DNA of 64,000 nt from Alphaproteobacteria bacterium UBA1303. GTDB lineage: Bacteria; Pseudomonadota; Alphaproteobacteria; Micropepsales; Micropepsaceae. Positions 34,449-44,415 of the stretch are shown here, in pieces (the stretch's first letter is position 1; every line of letters starts with the position of its first letter). Under the pieces are notes generated by a model that searched no databases, was not told the origin of the DNA, and saw only the letters and a program-made list of their open reading frames with translations. The stretch is taken from NCBI GenBank assembly GCA_002307315.1, contig DBTZ01000047.1:62001-126000 (forward strand), written 5' to 3'. The translations under genes and the position numbers were made by a program.

Positions 34449-35387
34449 ATGGATTATCGGCCGTACCGTTGCATCGCTTCCATCGCCTTTGGTGCCGCCA
34501 TCGCCGTCCTGACGTCGTTGCCGGCCGCTGCCGGCGACAACGATTGGACCAAGCTTCCGACGCGCAGCTACAATGTTCAGTCGCTTAAGATCGAAGGTTT
34601 GGTCGGCGGCCTGACCATCGATGTCAAACCCACCGGTCCGGCATTGCTGGAGGTCAGCGGCGTGCAATGGAAGGTCAACCGGCTATCGGTACGTCAGAAC
34701 GGCGATGTCCTGCGCATCGAAGGCAGCGAGGAATACAAGACCCGAGACAGGACGCACTGGTTCGATTTTCGCAACATCGGCAAAGACGAAACGAAGAACC
34801 TATTTGTGCATTTGATCGTGCCCAAGGGCACCGCGGTCGATGTCGGCAATATGATCGGCAAAGCGCAAATCGGCGACACCTATGGGCCGATGAAATTCGG
34901 ATCTGCCGGCGGCGCCGATTCGCAGATCGGCAATGTCGCCAAGACCGACATATCGCTGGCCGGATCGGGAAAAATCGCCGTCGGCAGTATCGGCGGCGAC
35001 TTCCATGCCGAAACCGCCGGCAGCGGCGACATTATTGTCCGCGATGTCGATGGTGAAACCCACGCGGAAATCGCCGGTTCAGGTTCGATATCGACGGCGC
35101 GAATCGGTCGTGGCGCCCATGTCGAGATTGCCGGCTCGGGCAATTTTGCCGCTGCGGAAGTGAACGGGCCGACCCATGTCGAGATTGCCGGTTCCGGCTC
35201 GGTCAACATCGCCGGCGGCAAGGCCAACCCTTTCCAGGTCGAGATCGCCGGGTCGGGCAACGTTGATTTCGGCGGCATAGCGGTCGATCCCAGCATTGAA
35301 TCCCAGGGATCGGGTAACGTCGCTTTGAAGACCTATCGCGGCAAGCTCCGTACCGAAGGCAACGTTCATCTAAAAACCGGCAATTAA
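34449..35387 (+). CDS. Secreted GIN-domain protein (DUF2807)
   Basis: This 312-residue protein has a signal peptide (SLPAAAGDN) and then a parallel beta-helix-like DUF2807/GIN domain. From about residue 180 a unit of about 20 residues repeats around HAEIAGSGS, HVEIAGSGN, HVEIAGSGS and QVEIAGSGN, likely turns of the helix. AGGAG lies 6 bases before the ATG. GIN proteins are secreted or periplasmic and possibly adhesive; function is not proven. It follows the regulator by 110 bp and has its own strong terminator. Confidence 0.85.
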   Translation: MDYRPYRCIASIAFGAAIAVLTSLPAAAGDNDWTKLPTRSYNVQSLKIEGLVGGLTIDVKPTGPALLEVSGVQWKVNRLSVRQNGDVLRIEGSEEYKTRDRTHWFDFRNIGKDETKNLFVHLIVPKGTAVDVGNMIGKAQIGDTYGPMKFGSAGGADSQIGNVAKTDISLAGSGKIAVGSIGGDFHAETAGSGDIIVRDVDGETHAEIAGSGSISTARIGRGAHVEIAGSGNFAAAEVNGPTHVEIAGSGSVNIAGGKANPFQVEIAGSGNVDFGGIAVDPSIESQGSGNVALKTYRGKLRTEGNVHLKTGN

Positions 35388-35413
35388 CCGTATTCGGCTG
35401 TCGATCATTCTTG

Positions 35414-35442
35414 CAGCGGGCACTTTGCCCGCTGTTTTTTTT
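35414..35442 (+). terminator. Rho-independent terminator
   Basis: A 9-bp perfect stem CAGCGGGCA / TGCCCGCTG with a 3-base loop is followed by eight T's, 26 bases after the GIN-protein stop codon. Confidence 0.95.
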
Positions 35443-35447
35443 AGGGC

Positions 35448-35540
35448 TAGAGCAATATGCGCAAGTTGTGTTCACTTTCTGTGCGGAACGTTGCGGCCAA
35501 ACAAAAGGATAGAGCGGCGCTCCGACGGAAAAACGACGGA
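35448..35540. repeat. Possible second type of intergenic repeat
   Basis: The segment begins CTAGAGCAATATGCGCAAG and contains ACAAAAGGATAGAGCGGCG. It resembles a repeat frequently seen between alphaproteobacterial genes, but only one copy is in the window, so the call rests on memory. Confidence 0.35.
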
Positions 35541-35619
35541 TAAAAATTCGTAAACTTGCGGGCATTGTTTAACGCCTGTTAACCAACAGACGCAGACAAT
35601 ACCGTTCTGGAAGGATTAA

Positions 35620-37575
35620 ATGGCCGCCAAAGCTCCGCCGGAACAGGTGCCTACCCAGCCCCCACCGCCCAAACGCCGGCACAGTTGGCCATATGCGGTC
35701 ATACTGGTTCTTGCCTGGGGCGGCATTTTCGGAGCGATCTATTTTTCGCACCTTCTGTCGGGCCTGCCCGATGTATCCACGCTGCTTGTCGGCGGCCAAT
35801 CGCGGTCGGTGACGATTTACGACGTGCGCGACCGGCTGATCGACGTGCGCGGGTTGACGCAGGGCGAGATGGTGGACGCGGCGGAACTGCCGACCTACGT
35901 ATCCAACGCCTTTATCGCCATCGAAGACAGGCGTTTCCGCTCGCATCTCGGCATCGACATCATCGGCCTTACTCGCGCCGCCTACGAAAACATGCAGCGC
36001 GGCCATGTGGTACAGGGCGGATCGACCCTGACTCAACAACTGGCCAAAAACCTGTTCTTGGAACCCAAGCGCACGCTCGACCGCAAAATTCAGGAGGCAA
36101 TGCTCGCGATCTACCTCGAGTCGCGCTATTCGAAGAACCAGATCCTCAGTCTTTATCTCAACCGGGTGCATTTCGGCGCCGGCGTCTACGGCATCGAAGC
36201 GGCGGCGATGCGGTTTTTCGGCAAACACGCCAATCAACTTTCTCTTAACGAAGCGGCAATGCTGGCGGGAAGTTTGAAGGCACCGTCGCGTTACAACCCG
36301 TTGGCCGATCCCGACGCATCCGCCGCCCGCGCCACCGTGGTGCTCAGGGCGATGCACGAGGAAAACTACATCGATGACACCCAATTGAAGGAGGCGCTTT
36401 CCACTCGCGCCCGCATCGTGCGAGGGACCGCCACGCAGAATTCCGGCTATTTCGTAGATTGGGTGATTTCGCTCATACCGGGCTATATCGGCGACACCAA
36501 AGGCGCGCTGATTATCGACACCACCTTCGATATCGACGCTCAGCGCCAAGCCGAGCGCGCGGTTGCGGCCAAACTCGACAACGAAGGCGAAGCCGTCAGC
36601 GCCGGCCAGGCCGCACTGATTGCAATGACCCCGGATGGAGCGGTGCGGGCGATGGTAGGCGGGCGCGCCTATGAACTAAGCCCGTTCAACCGCGCTACCG
36701 ATGCGATGCGTCAACCCGGTTCCGCCTTCAAGCCGTTTGTCTATCTGGCGGCGCTCGAACACGGCCTGACCCTCGAAGACACCCGCACCGACGGCCCCGT
36801 TGACATCAACGGCTGGAAACCCAGGGATTTCGAGGGCACCTATCAGGGCAACATCACCTTGCTCAAAGCGTTTGCATTGTCGTCCAATACCGTCGCCGCA
36901 CAATTGACTGCCGAGGTCGGCCCGGCCGCCGTGGCGCGTGCCGCCCGCCGGCTCGGCATCGAATCGCGGCTGATGGCGGTGAACTCACTGGCGCTCGGTA
37001 CTTCGGTGGTGTCGCCGCTCGAACTAACCACGGCCTATGTTCCCTTTGCCAACGGCGGCTTCAAGACCGAACCGTTTGCGATCGTGCGCATCCGCAAAGC
37101 CTCGGGCGAAATTCTCTGGCAACGGCAGAATCTTGAACCGAAACGCGTAATCGATCCGGCCATCCTGGTCCAAATGACAAAAGCGATGCAGGAAGTCATG
37201 GCGAACGGCACCGGGCGGGCGGCACAGCTAACCGACCGCCCGAGTGCCGGCAAAACCGGTACGTCGCAGGATTTTCGCGACGCTTGGTTTGTCGGTTTCA
37301 GCGCCGACCTGATTTGCGGCGTATGGATCGGTAACGACAACAACGCCCCTATGCGTCACGTCACCGGCGGCGGACTACCTTCGCACATTTTCAAGGCGTT
37401 CATGGAAGACGCCGAGGCGGGACTGCCGGCCAAGCCGCTTCCCGGCGAGACCGTTGTCGCCGAAAGTCCGCAACAACAGCAGCCGCAGCAACAACCGCAA
37501 CAGCAGCAAAAACCACAGGAGGAACATAAGGATAGCTTGCGCGACCTCATCGAATCCTTGTTCAACGGCAAATGA
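35620..37575 (+). CDS. Class A penicillin-binding protein (PBP1A family)
   Basis: In this 651-residue protein a proline-rich cytoplasmic start and one membrane helix ([18 protein letters not shown]) precede a GT51 glycosyltransferase ([13 protein letters not shown] with the catalytic Glu, [28 protein letters not shown]). The transpeptidase has SxxK in [15 protein letters not shown], SxN in LSSNT and KTG in SAGKTGTS. It polymerises and cross-links peptidoglycan. The tail is a long Gln/Pro-rich stretch (from about residue 618), probably disordered. Its stop overlaps the next gene by 4 bp. Confidence 0.96.
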   Translation: MAAKAPPEQVPTQPPPPKRRHSWPYAVILVLAWGGIFGAIYFSHLLSGLPDVSTLLVGGQSRSVTIYDVRDRLIDVRGLTQGEMVDAAELPTYVSNAFIAIEDRRFRSHLGIDIIGLTRAAYENMQRGHVVQGGSTLTQQLAKNLFLEPKRTLDRKIQEAMLAIYLESRYSKNQILSLYLNRVHFGAGVYGIEAAAMRFFGKHANQLSLNEAAMLAGSLKAPSRYNPLADPDASAARATVVLRAMHEENYIDDTQLKEALSTRARIVRGTATQNSGYFVDWVISLIPGYIGDTKGALIIDTTFDIDAQRQAERAVAAKLDNEGEAVSAGQAALIAMTPDGAVRAMVGGRAYELSPFNRATDAMRQPGSAFKPFVYLAALEHGLTLEDTRTDGPVDINGWKPRDFEGTYQGNITLLKAFALSSNTVAAQLTAEVGPAAVARAARRLGIESRLMAVNSLALGTSVVSPLELTTAYVPFANGGFKTEPFAIVRIRKASGEILWQRQNLEPKRVIDPAILVQMTKAMQEVMANGTGRAAQLTDRPSAGKTGTSQDFRDAWFVGFSADLICGVWIGNDNNAPMRHVTGGGLPSHIFKAFMEDAEAGLPAKPLPGETVVAESPQQQQPQQQPQQQQKPQEEHKDSLRDLIESLFNGK

Positions 37576-38651
37576 GCGCGCGGTATTTTCCCGAAAGCTA
37601 CCGCGACGGACGCACCGCTTTTCTTGCCGCTGCGGGCGACCGCGGCCTCAGCACCATCACCCGCGTGCATCCATCCCGATTGGGACGCGATGGCAAACCT
37701 TTGTTTCTCGACACAGTAGCCTTGGGGCCGCGCGGCACCGAAACCGCCCTGCTGGTGATTTCCGGCATGCACGGGGTCGAAGGATATTTCGGGTCGGGCG
37801 TATTGACCACCGCGTTACGCGAGAACTGGTTCGCCGGCTGCTCAGGGCGCATCGTGCTGCTGCATGCGCTCAACCCGTTCGGGTTTTCCTTCGACCGCCG
37901 GACCGACGAAAACAACGTCGACGTCAACCGCAATTTCATCGATCACACCCACCCGCCCGACAATTGCGACTATGCAGCGCTGGCCAAGGCCATCGCCCTT
38001 TCCGACCTGTCTTATGAAACGATGGCGGCTTCGGATGCCGCCTTGGCAGGGTATGCGGAGAGAAGCGGACCGGCACAACTGCAGGCCGCTTTGGCGCTCG
38101 GTCAATATACCCATGAGGCCGGTTTGTGTTACGGCGGCCACGCTTTATGCTGGTCGGCGACGGCCATATTCGATGTGCTCAAGGAAGAGTTGAAGGGGGC
38201 CAGACGTCTGATTGTGCTCGATTTGCACACCGGGCTGGGAGACTTCGCAACCGGCCAGATCGTCTGCGACGATCCGATTGCGAGTTCCGCCTTCGCCCGC
38301 GCCAAGGCGATTTGGCCGCATGTAACCGCCAGCGCTTCCGGCGAGGCGGTGGCGCCGCCAGCTTACGGCCTTCCCGGCCCTGCCCTGGCCGCCCGGGTGA
38401 ACGAAGTTACGTTCGCCACGTTGGAAATCGGCACGCTGCCGCTGCCGGACGTTTTTTCCGCCCTGCGTAAGGATTTATGGTTGCACTGCGTCGCCGGAGA
38501 ATACCATTCGGCGGCGGCCGCCATTGCCGCCGAAATGCGTGCCGCTTTTTTTCCCGCCGATCCGTCCTGGCGCGAAGCGGCCATGCAAACGGCCCGGGCC
38601 GCAACGGCCGCAGCCCTGCCGGCATTAGGCTACAGCCATTTGCGGTCATAA
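37572..38651 (+). CDS. DUF2817 / M14-like zinc peptidase
   Basis: This 359-residue protein has the M14 carboxypeptidase zinc site: His and Glu in [13 protein letters not shown] and the third His in [36 protein letters not shown] is the substrate-binding block of DUF2817 proteins. There is no signal peptide, so it is cytosolic. The ATGA overlap with the PBP1A gene suggests a link to cell-wall peptide recycling, which is inference. Confidence 0.87.
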   Translation: MSARYFPESYRDGRTAFLAAAGDRGLSTITRVHPSRLGRDGKPLFLDTVALGPRGTETALLVISGMHGVEGYFGSGVLTTALRENWFAGCSGRIVLLHALNPFGFSFDRRTDENNVDVNRNFIDHTHPPDNCDYAALAKAIALSDLSYETMAASDAALAGYAERSGPAQLQAALALGQYTHEAGLCYGGHALCWSATAIFDVLKEELKGARRLIVLDLHTGLGDFATGQIVCDDPIASSAFARAKAIWPHVTASASGEAVAPPAYGLPGPALAARVNEVTFATLEIGTLPLPDVFSALRKDLWLHCVAGEYHSAAAAIAAEMRAAFFPADPSWREAAMQTARAATAAALPALGYSHLRS

Positions 38652-38752
38652 AAAACCGGAGCGGAGCCTTTCGCAGATCTACGCCGTGTCGCAAAACCCG
38701 CCGGACAACGGTCGAGTGCATCTCCGGTTAGGGCAAACAACACGGCGCCCTA

Positions 38753-38842
38753 CGAAATACCAAGCATCGCGGCATCGTCAGCGTCGGTGCCGACTTCCTG
38801 CTCAACCTCATCGCTTACAATTTGGCCCATATCCAAAAATGA
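38753..38842 (+). pseudogene. Transposase C-terminal remnant (IS5/IS1182-like)
   Basis: A 30-codon frame reads TKHRGIVSVGADFLLNLIAYNLAHIQK before a stop. The RHRG...V...F...AAYNL pattern is the usual C-terminus of IS5-type transposases. Nothing upstream matches the rest of such a protein. It lies in a 350-bp gap (38652-39003) that otherwise holds nothing I can name. Confidence 0.4.
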
Positions 38843-39003
38843 TTGCCGCCTGAGCACGGCTCAGCAAACTGCTATTATTGGGCACACCGTTTGAATTTTT
38901 ATGCCTACGCGCCGCCCCTAGACGGCGCGTCGTCGTTTTTAGACCCTCGCGCGGTCTCAAAACACGTGAAAAAGCACGACGACAACACCCGAAAGGATAT
39001 GCG

Positions 39004-39870
39004 ATGGACGCCGACACCAGACAATATATCTTGACCATTTCGTGCCCGGACGCCGTCGGCATCGTTGCGGCCGTTTCGGGTTTTTTGGCCGCGCGCAATT
39101 TGTTCATCACCGAATCGTCCCACTTCGGCGACGCGATAACCGGCCGCTTTTTCATGCGCACGGTGTTTCGGATCGCCCCTGAAATGCCTCCGCTCGACGC
39201 GCTAAAGGCGGCGTTTGCCGAAGTAGCGGCCCCGTTTCAGATGGATTGGGGCATCTACGACACCACCGTCAAACCCCGCCTCCTGATCCTGGTGTCGAAA
39301 TTCGATCACTGCCTGAACGATCTTTTGTACCGCTACCGCACCGGTACGCTGCCGGTGGAAATCCCGGCGGTGATTTCCAATCACCCCGATTTGCAACGCG
39401 TGGTCGAATGGCACGGCATTCCCTACCATCATCTGCCGGTGACCAAGGAAACCAAGGCCGAACAGGAAACGAAGATCCTCGAAATGGTCGAGCGACTGAA
39501 TATCGACCTGATCGTACTTGCCCGCTACATGCAGGTGCTGTCGCTCGACATGTGCAAAGCGTTGTCCTGGCGTTGTATCAACATCCACCATTCCTTCCTG
39601 CCCAGCTTTAAAGGCGCCAAGCCCTATCATCAGGCACATGCGCGTGGTGTGAAGATCATCGGTGCCACTGCTCATTATGTCACCACCGATCTCGACGAGG
39701 GCCCGATCATCGAACAGGGCGTCCAACGGGTCGATCACACCCATACGCCTGAAGATCTCGTCGCTTTGGGCCGAGATATCGAAAATGTCGTTTTGGCGCG
39801 GGCAGTTCAGTACCACGTCGAGCATCGCGTCCTGACCAATGGTCATCGCACCGTGGTGTTCAATCGTTAA
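39004..39870 (+). CDS. purU: Formyltetrahydrofolate deformylase
   Basis: This 288-residue protein begins with an ACT domain (YILTISCPDAVGIVAAVSGFL). The hydrolase part resembles PurN: ISNHPDLQRVV, VLARYMQVLS, NIHHSFLPSFKGAKPYHQA with the catalytic His, and TTDLDEGPII with the Asp. It cleaves 10-formyl-THF to formate and THF, balancing one-carbon pools. AGGA lies 7-10 bases before the ATG; the longer upstream frame has no support. Confidence 0.96.
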   Translation: MDADTRQYILTISCPDAVGIVAAVSGFLAARNLFITESSHFGDAITGRFFMRTVFRIAPEMPPLDALKAAFAEVAAPFQMDWGIYDTTVKPRLLILVSKFDHCLNDLLYRYRTGTLPVEIPAVISNHPDLQRVVEWHGIPYHHLPVTKETKAEQETKILEMVERLNIDLIVLARYMQVLSLDMCKALSWRCINIHHSFLPSFKGAKPYHQAHARGVKIIGATAHYVTTDLDEGPIIEQGVQRVDHTHTPEDLVALGRDIENVVLARAVQYHVEHRVLTNGHRTVVFNR

Positions 39871-39892
39871 ATACTTGTCATCAAACGGAAAT

Positions 39893-39918
39893 GGAGGCGA
39901 CAGAAATTTGCCGCCTCC
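39893..39918 (+). terminator. Hairpin after purU
   Basis: GGAGGCG pairs with CGCCTCC across 12 bases, 22 bases after the purU stop. The T-tract is interrupted (TGTTTCTTATATTT), so termination may be weak. The remaining bases to 40159 are AT-rich and probably hold the permease promoter; I see no ORF. Confidence 0.5.
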
Positions 39919-40159
39919 GCTGTTTCTTATATTTAAAAAAATATCCTCTCAGTTCAGATTAAATTGCGGGCAATTCCATATTAAATATCTGGCAATGTCT
40001 GCTAAACCGGGAAAAACCTCGATTTATACATAATCTATGGCTTTGAATTTTATCGATAATTTATATCGGCACGCGAATTGCTGTGAACATTGTTGAACAA
40101 CAGGAAACCGACCTGCCGATGCAGTGAGGGGATATTTGTAAACGTTATTGGAGTTTCCC

Positions 40160-41542
40160 ATGCCCGAACTACGTAAAGACAGTCTGTCCTTTATCGAAAC
40201 CCTAGGCCAATCCATCGCCAACGTGTCGCCGACATTCACCCCGGCTTTGGCCGTCGTCGTGGTCGCCGGCATTGCGGGAAACGCGTCTTGGCTGGTTTAT
40301 ATCATCGCCACTCTCGCGCTGCTGGTCGTGGGGCTGAACGTCGGCAAGTTGGCCAAACGGATTCCCGCCGCCGGTTCGTTCTTCCTCTATGTGTCGCGCA
40401 CCATGGGGCCGACCATGGGCATGGTATCGGGCTGGTCGATGCTGGCCGCCTACCTGTTCACCGCCATCGCTATCATCGTCGCCACGTCGATCTTTATCAA
40501 AATCATGCTGGCGGCGCTGGGCGTGACCGTGATGCCGCCCAATATCGTGTTTTATGCCGCAGTCTCGCTCCTGGTCTTCCTGTTCGCCGCCCGGGACATC
40601 CGTCTTTCGGCGCGGATCGGCCTGACGCTGGAGGCGATTTCGGTTACGATCATCATGATGCTCTGCATCGGCATTCTGGTCCATTGCCACTTTAAGCCCG
40701 ACATGGCGCAGTTGACGCTGAAGGGGGCGACTTTCGCCAGCGTCGGTCAGTCGATCGTATTCGCCATATTCTGCTATGTCGGCTTCGAAAGCGCCGCCAC
40801 CTTAGCCAAGGAAACCCGTGACCCCGGCAAGACCATCCCCAAGGCCATCCAGTGGACGGCGCTTCTGGTCGGCCTGCTGTTCGTTTTCACCACCTACGTC
40901 ATCACGCTCGGCTTCGGCGAAACCGGGGCCACGCTAGGCAAGAGCGAGGCGCCGCTTGCCGACCTGCTCACCGGACAGAGCCGGTACCTCACCGCCATCG
41001 TCTATTTCGGTGCCGTGATTTCCGGCTTCGCCTGTGTCCTGGCGTCGATCAACGCCTTTGGCCGCCTTCTCTTTTCGCTCGGCCGCTATCAATTCGTGCA
41101 TTCCTCGATGGGACTGGTGCATAAGACGCACCATACCCCCTATGTGGCGCTGACCGTAGGTACGGGCATCGCCTTCATCGTGACCGTGGCGACTTCCGGA
41201 TTGGCCGAAACCACCACCTTCGCCTGGTGGGGCACCATTGCGTCCTACGGCTTCATCATCGTCTATCTTTTGTGCTCGATCGCCGCACCGATCTATCTTG
41301 CAAAGACCAAGGAATTGAAAGTGATGGACGTGATCGTCGGGCTCATAGGCGCCGGGCTGATGGTCTATGCGCTGTACGGCAGCCTCTATCCGGTTCCCGC
41401 CTATCCCTACAATCTCTTCCCTTACATGTTCCTGGCCTACATGATCATCGGTGGATTTTGGGCCCTCATCCTGAAGGTCCGCTCGCCGCAGACGCTGCTC
41501 GGCATCAAGCACGACATGGAAGGTGCCGAAGCCGGCAAGTAG
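40160..41542 (+). CDS. APC-family amino acid permease
   Basis: This 460-residue integral membrane protein has about 12 hydrophobic segments. The first helices contain NVSPTFTPALAVVVVAGIAG, matching the APC family's substrate-binding unwound region, and GLNVGKLAKRIPAAGSFFLYVSRTMGPTMG follows. FCYVGFESAATLAKETRDPGKTIPKAI is the conserved loop of APC members. GGAG lies 7 bases before the ATG. The substrate cannot be named; amino acids or polyamines are likely. A repeat element follows its stop. Confidence 0.9.
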   Translation: MPELRKDSLSFIETLGQSIANVSPTFTPALAVVVVAGIAGNASWLVYIIATLALLVVGLNVGKLAKRIPAAGSFFLYVSRTMGPTMGMVSGWSMLAAYLFTAIAIIVATSIFIKIMLAALGVTVMPPNIVFYAAVSLLVFLFAARDIRLSARIGLTLEAISVTIIMMLCIGILVHCHFKPDMAQLTLKGATFASVGQSIVFAIFCYVGFESAATLAKETRDPGKTIPKAIQWTALLVGLLFVFTTYVITLGFGETGATLGKSEAPLADLLTGQSRYLTAIVYFGAVISGFACVLASINAFGRLLFSLGRYQFVHSSMGLVHKTHHTPYVALTVGTGIAFIVTVATSGLAETTTFAWWGTIASYGFIIVYLLCSIAAPIYLAKTKELKVMDVIVGLIGAGLMVYALYGSLYPVPAYPYNLFPYMFLAYMIIGGFWALILKVRSPQTLLGIKHDMEGAEAGK

Positions 41543-41564
41543 GATCGTCGCTTGGATTTCGACT

Positions 41565-41691
41565 TAGAGCATTTCATTGTTTTACGAAAAACACTGAAAT
41601 GCTCTAATTTCTTGTTTTATTGCGCTTTATATCAGAAAATCGCCGAACCACACTGGCGCTATCGGCTCCACTTTTTCTGCGAAGCGTTATA
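41565..41691. repeat. RIME-like intergenic repeat, copy 2
   Basis: A 12-bp perfect inverted repeat TAGAGCATTTCA...TGAAATGCTCTA (41565-41606) is followed by a diverged second module (TTGTTTTATTGCGCTTTATA, then CCACTTTTTCTGCGAAGCGTTATA). It corresponds to 21325-21501 without the 78-bp insert. Confidence 0.75.
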
Positions 41692-41750
41692 GGGTCTGTA
41701 CGAAACATGCTCGTTGCGGACCCTCTTCTATCCGGAAGCTGGAACCGACC

Positions 41751-43427
41751 ATGGACAGGGCGGAAAACCTTAAGGGCGGCGGTTGGACCTTAAGCATCGG
41801 CGCGTCGGCACGGTGTCCCGGTTCGGCCTCGCCGGACTTTCACGCGGTCTACAACGGCGAGGATCTCGGTTCGCCCAGCAAAGGCATAGTGGCTGTCATC
41901 GCCACCTCGGCCGGCGCTTGGGAAGCGGCCCAGATCGCCGTCAACGGCTTTGCCGAAGGCTATTTCGGTTCGGGCGAAACCTTAAGCCCGGGGCGCGCCG
42001 CGGCGATGTCACTGACCAGCATCAATTTCTGGCTTTTTCAGCAATCGAAAGACGCGCCGCCGGGACGCGAAATGACGGCATCGCTGTCGGCGGTACTGTT
42101 TTCCGGCCGGCGCGTCGACATCGTGCATGCCGGCGGCTGCAAGGTATACGTCAGCCGGAAGGGCGAATTGATGCCGCTTTCCGCCGAAAGCCGGCGCGGA
42201 ATCGAAAAAGCCGGCCCCGCCAGACTGATCGGCGCCGACACCTCGTTGCGGGTCGATCATTTCGAGTACGAGGCGGAAGCTGGCGACCGTTTCGTTCTGG
42301 TCAGCGCCGGCGCAGCTCTGCGTATCGACGCCATTTCGCTGGCGGCCATTTTGGCGGATAACCGCTCCCCCGAGGTAATCGCCGCCCGGATCGGCGAGGC
42401 CCTCGCGCCCTTTGCCGAGGCCCGGGCCGTCAGCATACTGGTCGCCGAGGTGATCGAACCGGCGCGGCGGAGTTACGAAGATATCGCCGCTCGCTTTGTC
42501 GGCCTGCCCTTGCGTAAAGCCCCGCGCGAAGGCGATTTGTGGGACGGCTTCCGCATCGGACGCACCATCAATCGCGGCCGCTATACTTTGCTCAAACGCG
42601 CCTGGGACGAAATCGAAAAACGCGACGTGGTGCTGAAAATCCCGCTCGCCTCGATGTTGGCCGATCAGATTTTCCGCGCCGGGTTCTTACGCGAAGCCTG
42701 GATCGGCACGGCGGTCAAAATCCCGTGCGTCGCCAACTATTTTACCCTGCCGCCGGGCCGTCAGACCAGCTTGTATCTGGTCATGCCGTTTTATCGCGGC
42801 GAGACGTTGGAGAAACGTCTCTTGCGCTCGCCGCGCATCGGTTTGGCGGAAGGCGTCGGCATCGCGCTAAAATTATGCGCCGCGGTTGCCGAACTTGGCC
42901 GGCACGACGTCATCCACCGCGATATTAAGCCCGAGAACATCATGCTGCCGGCAACCGGCGATGTGCTGCTGCTCGATCTCGGCCTCGCCTATCTCACCGG
43001 CATCGACGATAGCGAAGAAGACTCCTTAAGCGGTACCACCCGCTACATGGCACCGGAGCTGTTTTCCGGCACGCCGGCGAATGCCCGTTCGGAAGTTTTT
43101 TCGCTTGGCGTCACCGTCTATCGCATGTTTGCGGGCGGCAAATATCCCTTTGGCCAGCGCGAGCGCATGCCGCTGAAACGTTTGCGCCCCGATCTGCCCG
43201 CCTGGCTCGGCGCCGTACTGAAAAACGCCATCGCCGCCTCGCCGCAGGACCGATTTATTGGCGCGGAAGCTATGGCGCAGGCACTGGAAAATGGTCTGGT
43301 GCGCGGCGACATGCGCGCCGGCGGACATTTTCGCCGCTTTATCGACCCGCTGCGGCTGTGGAAGTTTCTGGCGTTTGCATTCGCCGTCGCGACGGTGTTT
43401 CTCCTTTTCACCGGCGGGCGGCCCTGA
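41751..43427 (+). CDS. Ser/Thr protein kinase fused to a degenerate PP2C domain
   Basis: In this 558-residue protein residues 1-240 align with PP2C phosphatases of the bifunctional kinase/phosphatase family, but the metal ligands are gone: the usual VIADG block reads VIATSAG and the usual LATDG block reads LVSAGA. Residues ~265-525 are a protein kinase: VVLKIP with the Lys, HRDIKPEN catalytic loop, LLDLGLAYLTG (DLG for DFG), TTRYMAPEL, SLGVTVYRM. The glycine-rich loop is weak (IGRTINRGRY). One membrane helix ends the protein. The kinase looks active, the phosphatase not. Target unknown; the related family often sits beside transporters, and here an APC permease is upstream. Confidence 0.9.
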   Translation: MDRAENLKGGGWTLSIGASARCPGSASPDFHAVYNGEDLGSPSKGIVAVIATSAGAWEAAQIAVNGFAEGYFGSGETLSPGRAAAMSLTSINFWLFQQSKDAPPGREMTASLSAVLFSGRRVDIVHAGGCKVYVSRKGELMPLSAESRRGIEKAGPARLIGADTSLRVDHFEYEAEAGDRFVLVSAGAALRIDAISLAAILADNRSPEVIAARIGEALAPFAEARAVSILVAEVIEPARRSYEDIAARFVGLPLRKAPREGDLWDGFRIGRTINRGRYTLLKRAWDEIEKRDVVLKIPLASMLADQIFRAGFLREAWIGTAVKIPCVANYFTLPPGRQTSLYLVMPFYRGETLEKRLLRSPRIGLAEGVGIALKLCAAVAELGRHDVIHRDIKPENIMLPATGDVLLLDLGLAYLTGIDDSEEDSLSGTTRYMAPELFSGTPANARSEVFSLGVTVYRMFAGGKYPFGQRERMPLKRLRPDLPAWLGAVLKNAIAASPQDRFIGAEAMAQALENGLVRGDMRAGGHFRRFIDPLRLWKFLAFAFAVATVFLLFTGGRP

Positions 43428-43433
43428 TTGCCT

Positions 43434-44249
43434 ATGCGCATCGCCTATATGAGCGACCTGCATCTTGAGTTCGATGCGGCGGACGGAACGGAGCACGGCG
43501 AACTGCCGCCGGTGATCGAAACGGCGCTTCGGCCGGCTCAAGGCGCCGATCTTGTCGTGCTCGCCGGAGATATCGACCAAGGCACTAATGGCATCGTCAC
43601 GGCCGACGCGATCAGCAGGCGCCTTGCGGCGCCGGTGGTTTATGTCTTCGGCAACCACGAAGCCTACGGCTGCGATATGGCGGCGCTGCCGCCACGCTTG
43701 CGTGCCGACGCCTGGGAGACCGACGGCCGGGTGCAGTTTCTCGACGGCAATACGGTGCGGTTCTGGTTCTCCGGCCGCCCGCTGGCGGTACTCGGCTGCA
43801 CGCTGTGGACGGACTATGCCATCGCCGGCAACGCCGAAGCGGCAATGTATCATGCCGAAAAGCAGATGAACGATCACAAATCGATCGGCTGGAACGGCGG
43901 CATGTTTCTGCCCGAGCACGCACTGGAACTGCACCGCAAGCAGCGGGTGTGGCTGGCTGCGCAAATTGTCAAACTGGCGGCGGAACGGCCACGCCCGGAC
44001 ATTCTTATCGTGACCCATCACGCGCCCTGCCGGGATGCCATCGGGCCACGCGTATTCGATCTGGCGTCCTCCTACGCCTCGGACTTGCGCGCGGAGATCT
44101 CAAGCTGGGGACCGCTGACCTGGATTCACGGCCACACCCATCATCGCCACACGGCGAAAATCGGACAAGCGACGGTGGCTTCGGCGCCGCGCGGCTACGC
44201 CTCGGATGGCGAACGTGCCGCTTACCTCTGCGGCATTCTGGAGTTGTGA
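43434..44249 (+). CDS. Calcineurin-like metallophosphoesterase
   Basis: This 271-residue protein shows all metal motifs: YMSDLHLEF (D-x-H), VLAGDID (G-D), VFGNHEAYG (G-N-H-E), VTHHAP and HGHTHH (G-H-x-H). It hydrolyses phosphate esters; the substrate is unknown. The ATG is 6 bases after the kinase stop, so both are probably one unit. A TTG two codons upstream is a less likely start. The 166 bp to the next gene show no other feature. Confidence 0.93.
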   Translation: MRIAYMSDLHLEFDAADGTEHGELPPVIETALRPAQGADLVVLAGDIDQGTNGIVTADAISRRLAAPVVYVFGNHEAYGCDMAALPPRLRADAWETDGRVQFLDGNTVRFWFSGRPLAVLGCTLWTDYAIAGNAEAAMYHAEKQMNDHKSIGWNGGMFLPEHALELHRKQRVWLAAQIVKLAAERPRPDILIVTHHAPCRDAIGPRVFDLASSYASDLRAEISSWGPLTWIHGHTHHRHTAKIGQATVASAPRGYASDGERAAYLCGILEL

Positions 44250-44415
44250 ATTCCACTTGTTGCGGCAATGCGACCTTTGTCGCAGACAGAACAATTCTGG
44301 TCGCATCGAGTATGGGGCGCGACCCTGCATCCGATACTATTTGCGGCCTAAAGGGTTGTCACGCCGCCGCAACGGCAAAAGCGTTAACGGGCGTCAGTCA
44401 AGGGATCGCGTTGTG

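Noticed and set aside
35569..36549. 326-codon minus-strand ORF opposite the PBP1A gene
   Set aside because: Antisense to conserved GT51 and transpeptidase motifs; composition of a shadow.
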